Positions 11,936 through 24,159 of a stretch of DNA of 64,000 bases are shown here, piece after piece. The position numbers and the translations under genes were made by a program. Source of the stretch: Piliocolobus tephrosceles (taxonomy: Eukaryota; Chordata; Mammalia; Primates; Cercopithecidae); assembly GCF_002776525.5 (NCBI RefSeq), contig NC_045441.1, positions 64,124,952 to 64,188,951 of the forward strand, given 5' to 3'. The notes under the pieces were generated by a model. That model made no database searches, was not told the DNA's origin, and saw nothing but the letters and a program-made list of their open reading frames with translations. How positions within the stretch are numbered: the first letter of the stretch is position 1; each line of letters begins with the position of its first letter.

Positions 11936-13422
11936 CCTGGATAGTATATTAGATATATTAAAAACATGCTTAGTATTAAACACTGAGTTTTCTTAGAATA
12001 AAGATGGCACATCCTGGGAAATCTGCCGACTTACCCTCTATCCCATGAGATTACTTTCTTAGATGTTTACACTAGGGCACACATATCCTGAATGCTATCA
12101 TTTCTCATTCCAAGGACAAATACATAAAAGCAGGAAATAGAGGCCTTCTTCCACTTCTACAAGCACCCACCCTAAACCAGGCCTCTCTCTGGGCACCCAT
12201 CTGCTGCTCACCACCTTTATAGTCACCATCTGACTTGGCCCAGGCTGGCCCCTGCTTGCCCACCTCACCTACTTCCCTTCTTCAATCTCCCTCTCACCAA
12301 TCAATATGAATAAAGCCTGGTGCTGGCTCCACCAAAACTTTCAATAAAGCCACTCCTGTGTTGCCATAGCAATAATCATGCCTTAGACAACACTCTCTAA
12401 GCTGTCCCCCTGGATCCTCTTGTCCAGGGAGCAGATACTCGGTGAAAAAAAAAAAAAAAAATCATGAGAGCTCACATTAACACAAATCAATTCAGACCTG
12501 GATATTCCAGGAGACAGGATTTCTTTTATCCCTAGTCCCCTCCAACTGGCAGTTGCAGAGAACATTCGGAAATGTCAAGTGGGTTCAGAAAAAGTGATTT
12601 GGGTACAAGGAAGGGAGCTAAAGCTGTGAGCTCTGCTGAAACTAGGGACCCTGGGGAAAAAGAGCTAGGAAATATCACCTAATGACCAAGAAACCCAGAA
12701 GAGAAACTTGTCTTTTTCAGAGACCTGGTAGAGAAATTCAAAATAAACCAAAACATGCTCTTGTGAAAAAGCAAAATTCTAAGTCTGTCCTAAGTGTGGG
12801 TTTGGAAATGAAGTTTATGCTATCCTCATTGTGCTGAAATCTTTTAAGGAAACTAATTAACATAAAAATGGCTGTGGACCAGAGATACTATTCAGGCACC
12901 TGCCAGACGCAAACTCGAAAAGGCTCCATGGAAACCTGTCTACAACCCAGCACACCAGATTCCAACAGAAAAATAATCCACAAGGAAGAGGAGTTCACAA
13001 ATTTAAAAAAAAAAAAAAAAAAAATGGACCATTCCAAGAAAAACATCCCCTCAAGGGAGAGTCAATGAGCAAAACAAATAGGTTTCTCTAGTACTTCCAC
13101 TTTAAATATGTTTACACTTATTAAAGAAAAGTTTAAAAGAAAAGAAACAATAAAGGTAGAAGGCTATAAAAATAAACAGGTACACTGAGAAAGAACCCAA
13201 TAAAATGTCTATAAATGAAAAATAAAACCACCAAAACATGTTGAGAGTGTATCAGGTCAACACCTTGGGGTGGTGAAAGTGGAATATCATTCGGATACTG
13301 TATAAGAGGACTTGAAGTAATTTCATTTGCATTCTATAAAGGGGAAACCTTCCCCAGATGTCAAAAAGATAGCACTCTGCCCCAATTCTAGCAATGAAAT
13401 GGCACAATACTTCTCTCCAATT
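11936..13422. other. Intergenic, nothing recognised apart from A homopolymers
   Basis: Holds short poly(A) runs near 12445-12461 and 13003-13023. Two AATAAAGCC motifs at 12308-12353 hint at an old LTR or transcript end, but I cannot assign it. Confidence 0.4.
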
Positions 13423-13690
13423 TTTTTTTTTTGAGATGGAGTCTCCCTCTGTTGCCCAGACTGGAGTGCAGTGACATGATCTTGGCTCACTGTAACCTCT
13501 GGAAGGACAAAAGCCTCCCAGGTTCAAGCGATTCTTCTGCCTCAGCCTCCCGAGTAGCTGGGACTATAGGCGCCCACCACCACACCCGGCTAATTTTTGT
13601 ATTTTTAGTAGAGACGGGATTTCACCATATTGGCCAGGCTGTTGTCAAACTCCTGACCTTGTGATCCGCTGGCCTCGGCCTCCCAACACT
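13423..13690 (-). mobile_element. Alu, minus orientation, with a 12-base internal insertion
   Basis: Starts with the inverted tail (T)n GAGATGGAGTCTCCCTCTG and runs to CTCGGCCTCCCA. Between AACCTCTG and CCTCCCAGG there are about 12 extra bases (GAAGGACAAAAG) not present in Alu consensus. Confidence 0.9.
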
Positions 13691-16600
13691 TTTTTTTATT
13701 TTTTATTTTTTCGGTCATAACATAGCACTTTGCCTACTGAATACACAGGTATCCTTGCAAAGGAAGCTTTGAGGATAGCCAGTTTAGCTGCTGGGACAGG
13801 TGCCAAGAGTGTACAGAGAATCGAGGGGTCTTCCAGGTCTTGTGAGGTGGAGGAAGCACTACCTTATTTATTCTCCTTTTGCAATAAGCACTGAGCCCAT
13901 TTATGACTCTGGAACTACTTCTTTCTCTGACTTTAGGTAAGACAGACAAAACAATGCATTTCTGTGGTCATATCTTTGATGCTGAACTGTGGTTGGAAAT
14001 AAAATATAAAACTCTTTGTGTGTATCCAGCACCCTAGAATTCTGGCAATTAGCTACTACCATAAACTGGCCCCCTGGGCACTACTTTTGCATTGGTAACT
14101 TCCTTCTTCTGAGCTTAATACATTTGTGTTGGGTTATTGCCTAACCTGAAATGTTCCTCCAGAGTGCCTTACAAAAGTGAAAATGGCCACAAACTCTGAA
14201 CCTCAGAATAAATGTGTGCAAAATTCCCATGTAAAAACTGTCATGTAAAAAAAAAAAAATTGTGTGCTAGTCTCAATCTTTAGCTCCCCTGAAACCTGTG
14301 GTGTTTTCAGGTGACAAGATGCCACAGGATGTACTATTGTTTCTGGTAGAATGTGCTTTGGAGATTAGTTTTTAAAGTTTAATTTCTCTTGGATCACATA
14401 TGCCAGAATAAATATTATATTACTTTATACATGGTCTCTGGTTTACTCTGGCCCAGAACATGTAGTTAGTCAACAAAGGAAGGCAGTTTTGCCAAAATTG
14501 AGTCGTGTATACTGTTCAAAATAGTTGTAAAAGTAACACTTATAACCCACAAAAATATAAATTTCATTTCTACACATAAAAGTCATTTTATAGAAAAATG
14601 TCTTCCAAATTCATATCTTAGTAATCTCAAAGCAATCATTTCTTGTCCTTTAATCAACTTTTCTACCATCCAGTGACACTAAATTATCTAAATGACCTAA
14701 TAGGCAAAATTATGCAGAAAAACCTTATGTTAAAAAGTTGACAAATAGTGCTGAAAGTGAAGTAACTATGGCAACCAATTCACTGCAAATAATAATGAAA
14801 ATATAGAATGTAAGTGACCAATTATATTTTGAGAGTATCATGGTTAATAAACGAGTACCATAATAAAATGTCAGAAATCATAGCTATAGATATTAATAAC
14901 AATTTAAGACATATACGAAGGTGTGCTTTCAGAAATTTTTATCACAATTTTCACAGCTTTTCTGCTTCATTTCCTTTCTCTGTCTTCAGGAAGTCCTTAA
15001 TCTCAGTTTTCCAAACTAATCTGAACTGTAAATGATACACTTTGGACATGTCACATAAAAGTAATTTGAAAGTACCCTGAGAAAAAAGACTTTCATTTAA
15101 GAGCAGTATAAAATCAGCCTGAGCCACGCCAGTAAAAATGAATCTAATGAGACCAATTTTTAAGTCACAAACAAAATGTCCATATATTCATTTGAAATTT
15201 TTTTAAGTTACTTTCCTATCAATAGTTTGGTGCTTAAAAAACAAAAAATTGTCTCAGTGCTAATTCTGGTTTTTTAAACAAAGTGATCTTAATCATTTCA
15301 TATGGAAATCTCCTTATAGAATATCTACATTTCATGCCTTGGATACATTCGGATATCTCTCAAACCATATTGACAGCCTCAGAAAATTCGCCAAGTTCAT
15401 CAAATAATTTACCATTTATACTAATTAGTTGGTTGAATTGCTTGGACTAAGAGATCCTTTCATTCGGCAAGCCAACATAAACTGGGAATAATAGAAAACT
15501 AGTTTGACTGTAATTAAGAGACACATATAAAGTTACATCATAAATATTCACTGAATTGAAACCAATTTTCCCCCATTATACAGAGTCTAAAGGCCCATAA
15601 ATAATGAACAAGTGTGATCTTTCCCTAAAATCACAGATTAGAAAAACAAAAATGGAATGCAGTGAATATAGCAAAGCTTAGTCTTGAAATGATGACGAGG
15701 ACTTAAAGAAATCAGGAAGAAAGTAAATGTGACGAGTTTCTTCTCTGTTTACTTTCTGGGCTGACCTATTGCTGATGACTATGAGGAAAAAAAGTTATTA
15801 CAGAATGAGTCATATGGAAAACACTTGCAAATAGAAGAATATTGAGAACATAGTACGTGTTATTCTCTCATTGGTATTTAACATGAAGGATAAAACATAA
15901 AAAGCAGGGTAAAGCATCCCAAAACAATTTGTGAAAGCAATAAGTGAGTCTGCATCTTTAAGTAACAATATGGCAGGTTTTTTTGAAAGCCCAAGGTTAC
16001 CCAAACTCTGACCTTTGAAACCAATTCTTTCATTTGGAGAAATAATACAAGAAAATCAATTGGTATAAAAAACAAGCACAAGCCCACTCACTAGAGGCAA
16101 ATTTGGAATCGTAGATAACAGAAAAAATCGTTTGGCCTTCCTAGAAATATATTCAATTAAGTTACTTATTACTATTTGAAAGATGAGAAAAATATAAGCA
16201 TAATTATATTTTCTTTTGAGCCTATTTAATAATAAAGTGTGTATTCTGTTGTGGATTTAAAATATTAAAATTTGGGGGGTTTTGCCTGTTAGAGAAAACT
16301 TCATAAACTGAAGTATTATATTACACGATATAGTATACCACATGTTATATTTACCAAGTTAATATTGATATGTAATACTTATTATTTCCGTAATATGTTG
16401 GTTTTTATTTACTAATGTTCTTTATGAAACACCTGCCTTTTCAGTGTACTGATGACTAGATAATGAGATAGAAAACTCTAGATCTAGTCATGACCACAAG
16501 ATAACTGTTTACATTGGATAATAACTATATAATAGCTTTTTGAAGGAATAAGGTTAAAAACAAAAGAATCAGAAGAAATTTCATGGAACTCAGTCAATGT

Positions 16601-19025
16601 AAAGCTGTTTTACAAGGTAGAATTAGACTTTTTTTTTTTAAAGTCTTCCATGCTTAAGGAAGAATGACACCTTCTGACAGCATCTCTGTTTATTCAGTGC
16701 TCCACCCGAAGGAGTGTATTTGTCATCTAACAGTGTTGACTCTAGGGACAGACTCGAACTGCTAAGGACACGTTGCCTTAATCTGTACAAATTCTCCCTT
16801 TCATGTATGGTGAAAGTAGTTGCTGAATCCAATTTGTTTTTAATGCACTCTGTTTGTAGCCTATTGAACCTCATCAGCAGCTTATCACTTCGATGGAAAA
16901 TTCGAAGTATTCACTGAGATTATTCACTGTAAATTCTAAAAGAAAGATCTTAATGCCTGCTTTATAAATACCCATCTTCTAAAAGATTAGAGTTCGTGGG
17001 GAAATCACTAATAACTTTGGGTGTTATTACATTTTAAATTACTTTTCATTCCTCCTTCTCTACAAAGCACACCTCCACCATGATCTAAAAGGATTTCAGG
17101 CTGTGGGACTTTATTCAGGGAAAACAAGATATTTGAATGGCTGTGAGACTAGTATGCCTTCCAGCTTAGTACAGGGTATAAAATTTCTGCTCACCAGGAA
17201 GAAATATTAGATTATGCTGTAAAACACGTGTGGAGAGTTACATGCCAGATCTCAAGCTGTGAGCCGTTGGGCTCCTTGAGAATGGCTAAGCATAGAAACT
17301 TGAACACAAGAGCAAAAGTTTTTAACCTGCAGGTTTTTACCTGCAGGCTAAGCATAGAAACTTGAACACAAGAGCAAATGTTTGAGGGCTTATAAATCTC
17401 TCAAAGAGATCCTAGGATTGGATTCAGTATATAAGTGAACCCTCTGAAGTAATTGTACAATTATGCATATGCATATATACGTGTATCTCATCTGCAGATA
17501 AATTCAATAGATTTCATCATCTAGATCATGTAACTTATTGTCCAAATCATGATGCTTTTGAGAATGAAAGAAGACGTTCTCATTTATTATACCCAGCAAC
17601 CGGCTTAAACTGAGGCTCCCCTGGTCAAATTGAGAAGTATAATCACCTCATTCATAACCCCAAAAGGTAATACACTACTGCACCAGAGCACTTAGCTTTT
17701 CATTATTTCAACCCAAGCACACTTCATGAATTTTCATTTAAGGCCACTGATTTTTATACAATCAATCAGTGTATTCTCCTAGTGTCTAGTTAGAAGTCTT
17801 GCTGCATTTGGCACCAGTTGTTGCCTTGAGATTTGTAGTTCCTACTTGACTTGGATCCAGGGTTATGGCACTGTCTTGCCTGTCCTCATACTTTCTACTT
17901 TTCGTGCTTTGCAAGTATTTCTTTTCCTCACTTCTAAATGGACAATTATTACCAAAGTTGTATGCTGGGCCTTTTGCTCTATACTTTCCTGCAAGAAACA
18001 CATCTAATTGCACGACATTAAGTTTAACATATCAATGACTGGTTCTCAGCCTTTGACCCATATCATGGTCCCAAACTTTAGACCCAGGGAACCCTCATCC
18101 ACCCAAGTAGTAAATCTGCTCCTCCATCAGTAGTCTCAGGAAAGAATACAAAGAATAAAGCTGATAAGCTTACTCAAACCTAACCCTCAATACTCTATAG
18201 TACTAAGACTTTTAAGTTTTGAAAATATTGCAATAAACTTTATGTGTTTGTCATTTCAGTGTTTGTAATATATAAAAGAAGTTTATATTTTAACAATGCA
18301 AATATGAGTCTTGTGCTTATAATCTGGATTTTAATTTTAAAAGTACAAAATAATTATTTGTGAAGCAAGATTAAAATAACTATTAGAACTTGATTATTAT
18401 TCAGTAATTTTTATGCATAATATTTATAAGAGTTGCTAAAATGCTTAGAAAGGTTTTGGCAATTATGTTTGCAAATCTGCTCTGTTGGGCATTTAGAAAG
18501 TTTAGGAGAATCAGGCATATAAGTACAGTTTGAACTATTGTTAACAATTTCATTACGGAATAGCAATTAAAACTCCAGAAACTATAAACCATTATTTCTG
18601 TGCACAAAAGCCCAATTCAGAAATTAAAATAAATTCAAATGGTAACCAAGTTTTCCTCTGTCAAAACATGTATTTTTATGTGTCTATTTCTCTAAGCTAG
18701 AGTTTAGGGAGAATTTATTCAGCAACTTGGTCAGCAGTTAGATATGTTTTTGACAAGTCTTCTTTGAGGCAAATCCTTTGAGTACAAGAAGTCATTTGCA
18801 CTTCCCTCTGCATAAAGCTCATAATAATTCAGTGTAATGTGGAATTATATGCACCTACAGGCTTATCTCTTTATTTCCTGACATCAGAAGGCAGCCTGAT
18901 GGACTGAAAGAAATACTGGATTAATTACCAGCAATTACAGAAAATTTTAGGTCTCCTCTCTGCTCTTCAGCTTTGCGGCTTTGGGCTAATTATGTCCACT
19001 CACCTGGGCCTTTTCACTTTTTTAT
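13691..19025. other. Intergenic; largely unique sequence, no gene seen
   Basis: More than 5 kb with hardly any recognisable repeat, unusual beside the Alu- and L1-rich surroundings. A local 62-bp duplication lies at 17284-17378, and a weak hAT-like stretch (GGTTCTCAGCCTTTGAC) near 18040. ORFs (for example 14814-15035, 15878-16087, 16638-16917) are short and unsupported. It could hold distal regulatory DNA for AGR2 or AGR3, but the sequence alone does not show it. Confidence 0.5.
17284..17378. repeat. 33-bp direct repeat with palindromic spacer
   Basis: A 33-base segment beginning GGCTAAGCATAGAAACTTGA occurs identically at 17284-17316 and 17346-17378. The spacer holds the 12-base palindrome AACCTGCAGGTT and, beside it, a second CCTGCAGG. 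Confidence 0.92.
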
Positions 19026-19045
19026 AAGAAAATAATGAAGTCTGG

Positions 19046-19329
19046 GCCGGGCGCGGTGGCTCAAGCCTGTAATCCCAGCACTTTGGGAGGCCGAGACGGG
19101 CGGATCACGAGGTCAGGAGATCGAGACCATCCTGGCTAACACGGTGAAACCCCGTCTCTACTAAAAATACAAAAAAAAAACTAGCTGGGCGAAGTGGTGG
19201 GCGCCTGTAGTCCCAGCTACTCGGGAGGCTGAGGCAGGAGAATGGCATAAACCCGGGAGGCGGAGCTTGCAGTGAGCTGAGATCCGGCCACTGCACTCCA
19301 GCCTGGGCGACAGAGCAAGACTCCGTCTC

Positions 19330-19360
<31 letters not shown>

Positions 19361-19375
19361 AAAAAAAAAAAAAAA
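19046..19375 (+). mobile_element. Young AluY (Old World monkey type) with 20-bp target-site duplication
   Basis: Full-length, from GCCGGGCGCGGTGGCTCAAG to a long interrupted A tail. The flanks 19026-19045 and 19376-19395 are identical 20-base direct repeats. The variants 'gctcaagcctg' and 'gatccggccactg' mark the monkey AluY lineage. Confidence 0.95.
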
Positions 19376-19554
19376 AAGAAAATAATGAAGTCTGGTGAGA
19401 TTGTTCTAATGACAAATTAATTTTTCCAATAAATATGTGTTAAAAGTTTAAACCTTGTGATAGGCTATAATCAAAGGGTAATCAAACAAAGATTCTGCTG
19501 TCATAGACTGAGACCTAAATGATCATAATACAGAGAAGTAATACATTCTGTATT

Positions 19555-19805
19555 AATAACTTATATTTTTGAGTGCTTATTATGTGCTATGTACCATTCT
19601 AAGCACTATGTGTGTGTGTATATATATAATCTTACGTAATCTTTCACAGATCCTATATAGTAAAAAAGTGGGGGTAGGAAGACCTACAAGTGATACGACT
19701 GAAGCACAGAGAAGTTAAGTAAGTTGCCAGGATTAGTAAAGTATGTAATAGTCAGGAAACTTGATTCAAACTTGAACCAATCTGAATCTACAACTTGCCC
19801 TCTTA
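19555..19805 (+). repeat. MIR SINE with an internal (TG)(TA) run
   Basis: 'gagtgcttattatgtgct', 'taagcactatg', 'gaagcacagagaagttaagt' and 'aacttgaaccaatctg' follow MIR order. A short GTGTGTATATATA run interrupts it at 19611-19627. Confidence 0.75.
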
Positions 19806-20490
19806 ACCCTCACATTCTTCCTCTTGATGGTAAAGTCTAAACTCAGAATGGCATTAAAGGCCCAGGCTAATAGCCCCAAAGCATCTCTCCAACCCTATTG
19901 TCTATGAGCTACCCAGATGGCTCTCACTTCAGCTAGGCTGGTCCTTAAATATCCCACAAATATATTTTGCAAATTTTATATCACTGTCTCTATTTGGAAA
20001 TCTTGCTTTCTGCCATCAAGTTGAGCACTCTAGTAGGTCACCATCTCTACTGTCTCTGAAAAAATAATCACACCTGATGTCTATCCCACTTACTTGTTTC
20101 TTGTTGCATGCCATTCTCATGTGAATGGCTGATTTTTAGTGTTGTTCCATCTTAATTCTTCAATCAGATCGTAAGAAACCTTAGAGCAGCAACAGTGTTG
20201 TAAACTGCTATGTGTTTTCCCCATAGCATTGCCCATCACTCCAAGTTGCAATTATCTATGTATGATTGTCTGGCTACTTCAATAACTGACCATCACTTTT
20301 TCATTTTTATATTTTTAATGCCTGGCACAATATTTGCTACATAAACAGAACTGATGATACTTGGTGAAGAAAATAAATGAATGAGTGAATAAATGAGACA
20401 CAAGAGTCAACTACTCAGGCATACTAGACACACAATAATTACCAGTTATAAGTCTCCTGATTTAACTCAAAAATAGGATATAATCCACTT
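19806..20490. other. Intergenic with L2-like debris
   Basis: Pyrimidine-rich, LINE-like text (for example CTTGCTTTCTGCCATCAAG) ends near 'gcctggcacaatatttgctaca' and a TGAATGAGTGAATAAATGA tail, resembling a decayed L2 3' end at 20310-20395. No gene. Confidence 0.45.
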
Positions 20491-20494
20491 TAAA

Positions 20495-20820
20495 ATATGC
20501 TTGAATATGGATGCAGCTGGAGGTCATTATCCTAATCAAATTGATGCAGAAATGGAAAACCAAATACCACATGTTCTCCCTTAGTAGTAGTTAAACATTA
20601 GGTACACATGGGCACAAAGATGGGAACAATAGACACTGAGGACCCCAAAAGGGTAGAGGGAAAGAAGGAAGAAAGGGCTGAAAAACCACCTATTGGGTGC
20701 TATGCTCACTACCTGGGTGACAGGATCACATACCCCAAACCTTAGCATCACGCAATATACCCATGTAACAAACCTGCACATGTACCCCCTAAATTAAAGT
20801 TGAATTAAAAAATAAAATAA
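20495..20820 (+). mobile_element. L1 3' end (L1PA/L1PB type)
   Basis: Starts in the terminal ORF2 region (ATGGATGCAGCTGGAGG) and runs through the 3'UTR to 'cccatgtaacaaacctgcac' and an A-rich tail. Strongly 5'-truncated. Confidence 0.92.
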
Positions 20821-21359
20821 AATATGCTTGAACAAATGCCTCTAAACTTATAATGACATAAATGTTTAAAACACAAAGGTATAATATCCACTTAATTACA
20901 ACCATTGTCAGGGTCCCTGATACCAAGCTTAGTTTTACTTACTAAACATTAGACCTGTATATTAAATTATCAAATCCTACTTCAGGAAGTCCTACTCAGG
21001 TATTATCCAAAATATCTACCTGATAGCAACATATTTTTACAATATCAGGCAAACGTGAAGGACTGATCACATGGCATCACTGTTAAAAGTGATGAAGTTT
21101 AATAGCATAAAAGAAAAATCCCTCCTTTGCTTGTCTCAAAGCATACTATATGTACCATCTACAGAACCCTAGTTACCTCACACCAAGACAGATATGCCAA
21201 AGATTCCACAGCCACAATGGCATGTGTAGGATATGTTCTAATAATTACCTCCTCCTTGCCATCCCTCAGCCACTATGACAAACTCTGGATTTTTCCTGAC
21301 ATGAGATTAGGCACAGGAGCATAGAATAATTATATCACTATAATTAATTATAACAAATC

Positions 21360-21502
21360 AGAGACTTTAAGTTCCAGAGTACATGTGTAGGATGTGCAGG
21401 TTTGTTACATCGGTAAATGTGTGCCACGGTGGTTTGTTGCACAGATCAACCCAACACCTAGGTATTAAGCCAGCATGCATTAGCTATTTTTATCAAATGT
21501 TA
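21360..21502 (-). mobile_element. L1 3'-end fragment, inverted
   Basis: 'actttaagttccagagtaca', 'tgtgcaggtttgttacatcg' and 'caacccaacacctaggtat' are the reverse complement of an L1PA/PB 3'UTR end. Confidence 0.88.
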
Positions 21503-22021
21503 TGGGCTGGATTGTGTTCCCCCAAAAACTCGTATGTCGAAGTCTTAATCCCCAGAACTTCAGAATAGGGTCTTTAAGGAGGTAATTAAGTCAAAGTAGG
21601 TCATTAGCTGGACCCAAATACAATATGACTGGTGTCCTTATAAGAAAAATAAAAAATAAGCCGGGCGCAGTGGCTCAAGCTTGTAATCCCAGCACTTTGG
21701 GAGGCCGAGACGGACGGATCACGAGGTCAGGAGATAGAGACCATCCTGGCTAACACGGTGAAACCCCGTCTCTACTAAAAAATACAAAAAACTAGCCGGG
21801 CGAGGTGGCGGGCGCCTGTAGTCCCAGCTCCTCGGGAGGCTGAGGCAGGAGAATGGCGTAAACCCGGGAGGCGGAGCTTGCAGTGAGCTGAGATCCGGCC
21901 ACTGTACTCCAGCCCAGGCGACAGAACCAGACTCCGTCTCAAAAAAAAAAAAAAGAAAAGAAAAAGAAAAAAATGACACAGACAGGTACAGAGGGAAAAA
22001 CCATGTGGCAACACAGGGAAA
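21503..22021 (+). mobile_element. MaLR (MLT1/MST-like) LTR fragment, split by an AluY
   Basis: The left part (21503-21658) reads 'tgttatgggctggattgtgt', 'tttaaggaggtaattaagtc' and 'tgactggtgtccttataag'. The right part (21965-22021) resumes with 'acagagggaaaaaccatgtg' and 'gcaacacagggaaaa'. The Alu at 21659-21962 interrupts it. It has no coding capacity. Confidence 0.8.
21659..21962 (+). mobile_element. Young AluY (Old World monkey type)
   Basis: Full-length, with the same lineage variants as the copy at 19046. The tail is (A)n with AAAG interruptions. It lies inside a MaLR LTR; A-rich flanks make the target-site duplication unclear. Confidence 0.93.
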
Positions 22022-22372
22022 AGTCATTTAATATTCAAAACATTTAATATTCCTGAAGTCATTTAATATTCCTGAAGTCATTTAATATTCAAAACATTTA
22101 ATACTCCTGGTCATTTAATATTCAAAACATTTAATATCCCTGAAGTCATTTAACATTCAAAACATCTAATATTCCTGAAGTCATTTAATATTCAAAACAT
22201 TTCATATTCCTGAAGTCATTTAATATTCAAAACATTTCATATTCCCTAAGTCATTTAATATTCAAAACATTTAATATTCCTTAAGTCATTTAATATTCAA
22301 AACATTTAATATTCCTTAAGTCATCTAATATTCAAAACATTTAATATTCCTTAAGTCATTTAATATTCAAAA
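22022..22372. repeat. 35-bp AT-rich minisatellite, about 10 units
   Basis: The unit has the form AGTCATTTAATATTCAAAAC plus ATTTAATATTCCTGA, so each 35-mer itself contains two related half units (CATTTAATATTC). One unit lacks about 16 bases. The last unit passes straight into a MIR. Confidence 0.95.
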
Positions 22373-22690
22373 TGGTTCCATACATTAATATTATCCCCAT
22401 ATTATAGATGGAGAAGCTGAAGTTTTGGGGATGTTAAATGGGATCTCAGATCCTTCTATGAGCACGCACCAGGATGCAGGACTCAGATGGGAATCTCGTG
22501 ACTCCAAATCCCATCTACTTGTTACTTTCAGGGGATAAGGGGCTGATGGAGTTTGGTCCCAACTCTGCCCTAAACTAGTTGTGAGACCTTCAAAAAGTTG
22601 TGAATTTTTTGCTATTCATTTATTCATCTGTAAAATGAGGGAATGGAACTGAACATTCCAAGGGTCTATATAAGGACCTGCTAGTTTTAA
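22350..22690 (+). repeat. Two MIR-like fragments
   Basis: 'attattatccccatattata' and 'gatggagaagctgaag' (22350-22510) are MIR core. 'ttgtgagaccttcaaaaag' with 'catctgtaaaatgagggaat' (22550-22690) is another MIR piece. Confidence 0.65.
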
Positions 22691-23034
22691 GAATTTTGCT
22701 CAAATCATCGTTTTCAAACTCCTGAAGAAATTATTTCTGTAAATTCATTTAGAATTGAAAGGAAATTCAGTATTTGGAGAATAAAAATTTTGCTCACAGA
22801 ATTCAAGGATTTATTGGAAAAATATACATACTTGCAAATGTTTTTGAAATATTATGACCTTAACTCATTTTAAAAAGTCATTTATATAGAGCTTGCATCC
22901 CATTCATTAACTTTCTGTTGTTAAAATTTTCTCCATTCTGAGATTTTAAAGACTGCACGCAACTTCATGAACAAAATACAGGATTAACATTTTCTGACAG
23001 AAAATTTAAATTCCAGTTTTAAAATCTTCAGGGA

Positions 23035-23350
23035 AGGCCGGGCGCGGTGGCTCAAGCCTGTAATCCCAGCACTTTGGGAGGCCGAGACGGGCGGATCACG
23101 AGGTCAGGAGATCGAGACCATCCTGGCTAACACGGTGAAACCCCGTCTCTACTAAAAATACAAAAACTAGCCGGGCGAGGTGGCGGGCGCCTGTAGTCCC
23201 AGCTACTCCGGAGGCTGAGGCAGGAGAATGGCATAAACCCGGGAGGCAGAGCTTGCAGTGAGCTGAGATCCGGCCACTGCACTCCAGTCCGGGCGACAGA
23301 GCGAGACTCCGTCTCAAAAAAAATAAAAAAATAAAAAAATAAAAAAATAA
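23035..23350 (+). mobile_element. Young AluY (Old World monkey type) with 15-bp target-site duplication
   Basis: Full-length, with an (AAAAAAAT)n tail. The 15-base direct repeats TAAAATCTTCAGGGA lie at 23020-23034 and 23351-23365. It carries the same variants as 19046 and 21659. Confidence 0.95.
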
Positions 23351-23365
23351 TAAAATCTTCAGGGA

Positions 23366-24129
23366 GTAATTAAATAATCTTGAGTGGAAAAAAAAATTAG
23401 TTGCAGATCTTAGTTTTTAGGTCTGAAAAAATGGAGTAAATGGCTTCCTGCTTGCGTAGCAGGAAAGTTTGCCTTTAAGTAAGAAATTATCTGTGAAATA
23501 CCTTTGAACTCTGGGAGGGAAGTTGCTGCATATATTCAATGGCAAGGTAGTTATTACAAGCTCACAGTATTAGGCTGTTTTTTTTCCAATACTTCCTCAG
23601 TTTTGAAATATTACATGGATTACTTGATTTGTATTTTTTTCATACCTGCAGAAGTTAGGGTGCATTTTTTTGACAGGAGTGGGGAAGTATTGTAGAAAAT
23701 AATTTTTTATCATAATGGAGTATGGCAGGTTATGTGACTGTGAGGATCAGAATTGTGAATCATCTCTTGTGTGTTTTCAAGTAAATAAAGGCAATCTGCC
23801 CACGGGGCAGAAAAAAAAAAAAAATCTACAAACTACAAACTCCGTCCAATCACATAAAGACAAATCAGCCTTCAGGCAAATCAAATGTCTTCATTCAAAG
23901 TCTACCTGGATTTGGCACTCTGCCCATCGTTTCAAAACCTCTTAACAATACACTTCACAAATAGTTAAAAGCATGTATACTGAAAAGCCTACTTTTACAA
24001 TGTTATTTTTAAAAACAAGGAACTCTTTAACCCAGGGAAGATAATCACTTGGGAAAAAGAAGGTTCGTTTCTGAGTTAGCAACAAGTAAATGCAGCACTA
24101 GTGGGTGGGATTGAGGTGTGCCCTGGTGC
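23366..24129. other. Proximal upstream region of AGR2
   Basis: Repeat-free DNA directly before the AGR2 promoter, with the frames 23504-23695 and 23715-23945 unsupported. It is the likeliest place for proximal AGR2 control elements, which I cannot assign by eye. Confidence 0.5.
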
Positions 24130-24136
24130 ATAAATA
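24130..24136 (+). promoter_or_regulatory. AGR2: TATA-like box of AGR2
   Basis: ATAAATA lies 24-30 bases before the inferred start of exon 1. The surrounding 300 bases are CpG-poor, with no CpG island, which fits the tissue-restricted expression of AGR2. I could not assign upstream factor sites with confidence; an AAGTAAATG at about 24085 only weakly resembles a forkhead site. Confidence 0.6.
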
Positions 24137-24159
24137 GAGACTCAGCTGTGCTGGCACAC

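Noticed and set aside
22022..22372. CRISPR-like array of regular repeats
   Set aside because: The units abut with no unique spacers and lie in a primate genome; it is a minisatellite.
19105..23317. Several frames of 60-100 codons with shared protein text
   Set aside because: All are translations of inverted Alu sequence (for example LECSGRISAHCKL).
1..24129. AGR3 exons upstream of AGR2
   Set aside because: No AGR3-like coding segment (thioredoxin-like motif or C-terminal retrieval signal) is seen; in human the gene lies about 50 kb from AGR2, outside this window.
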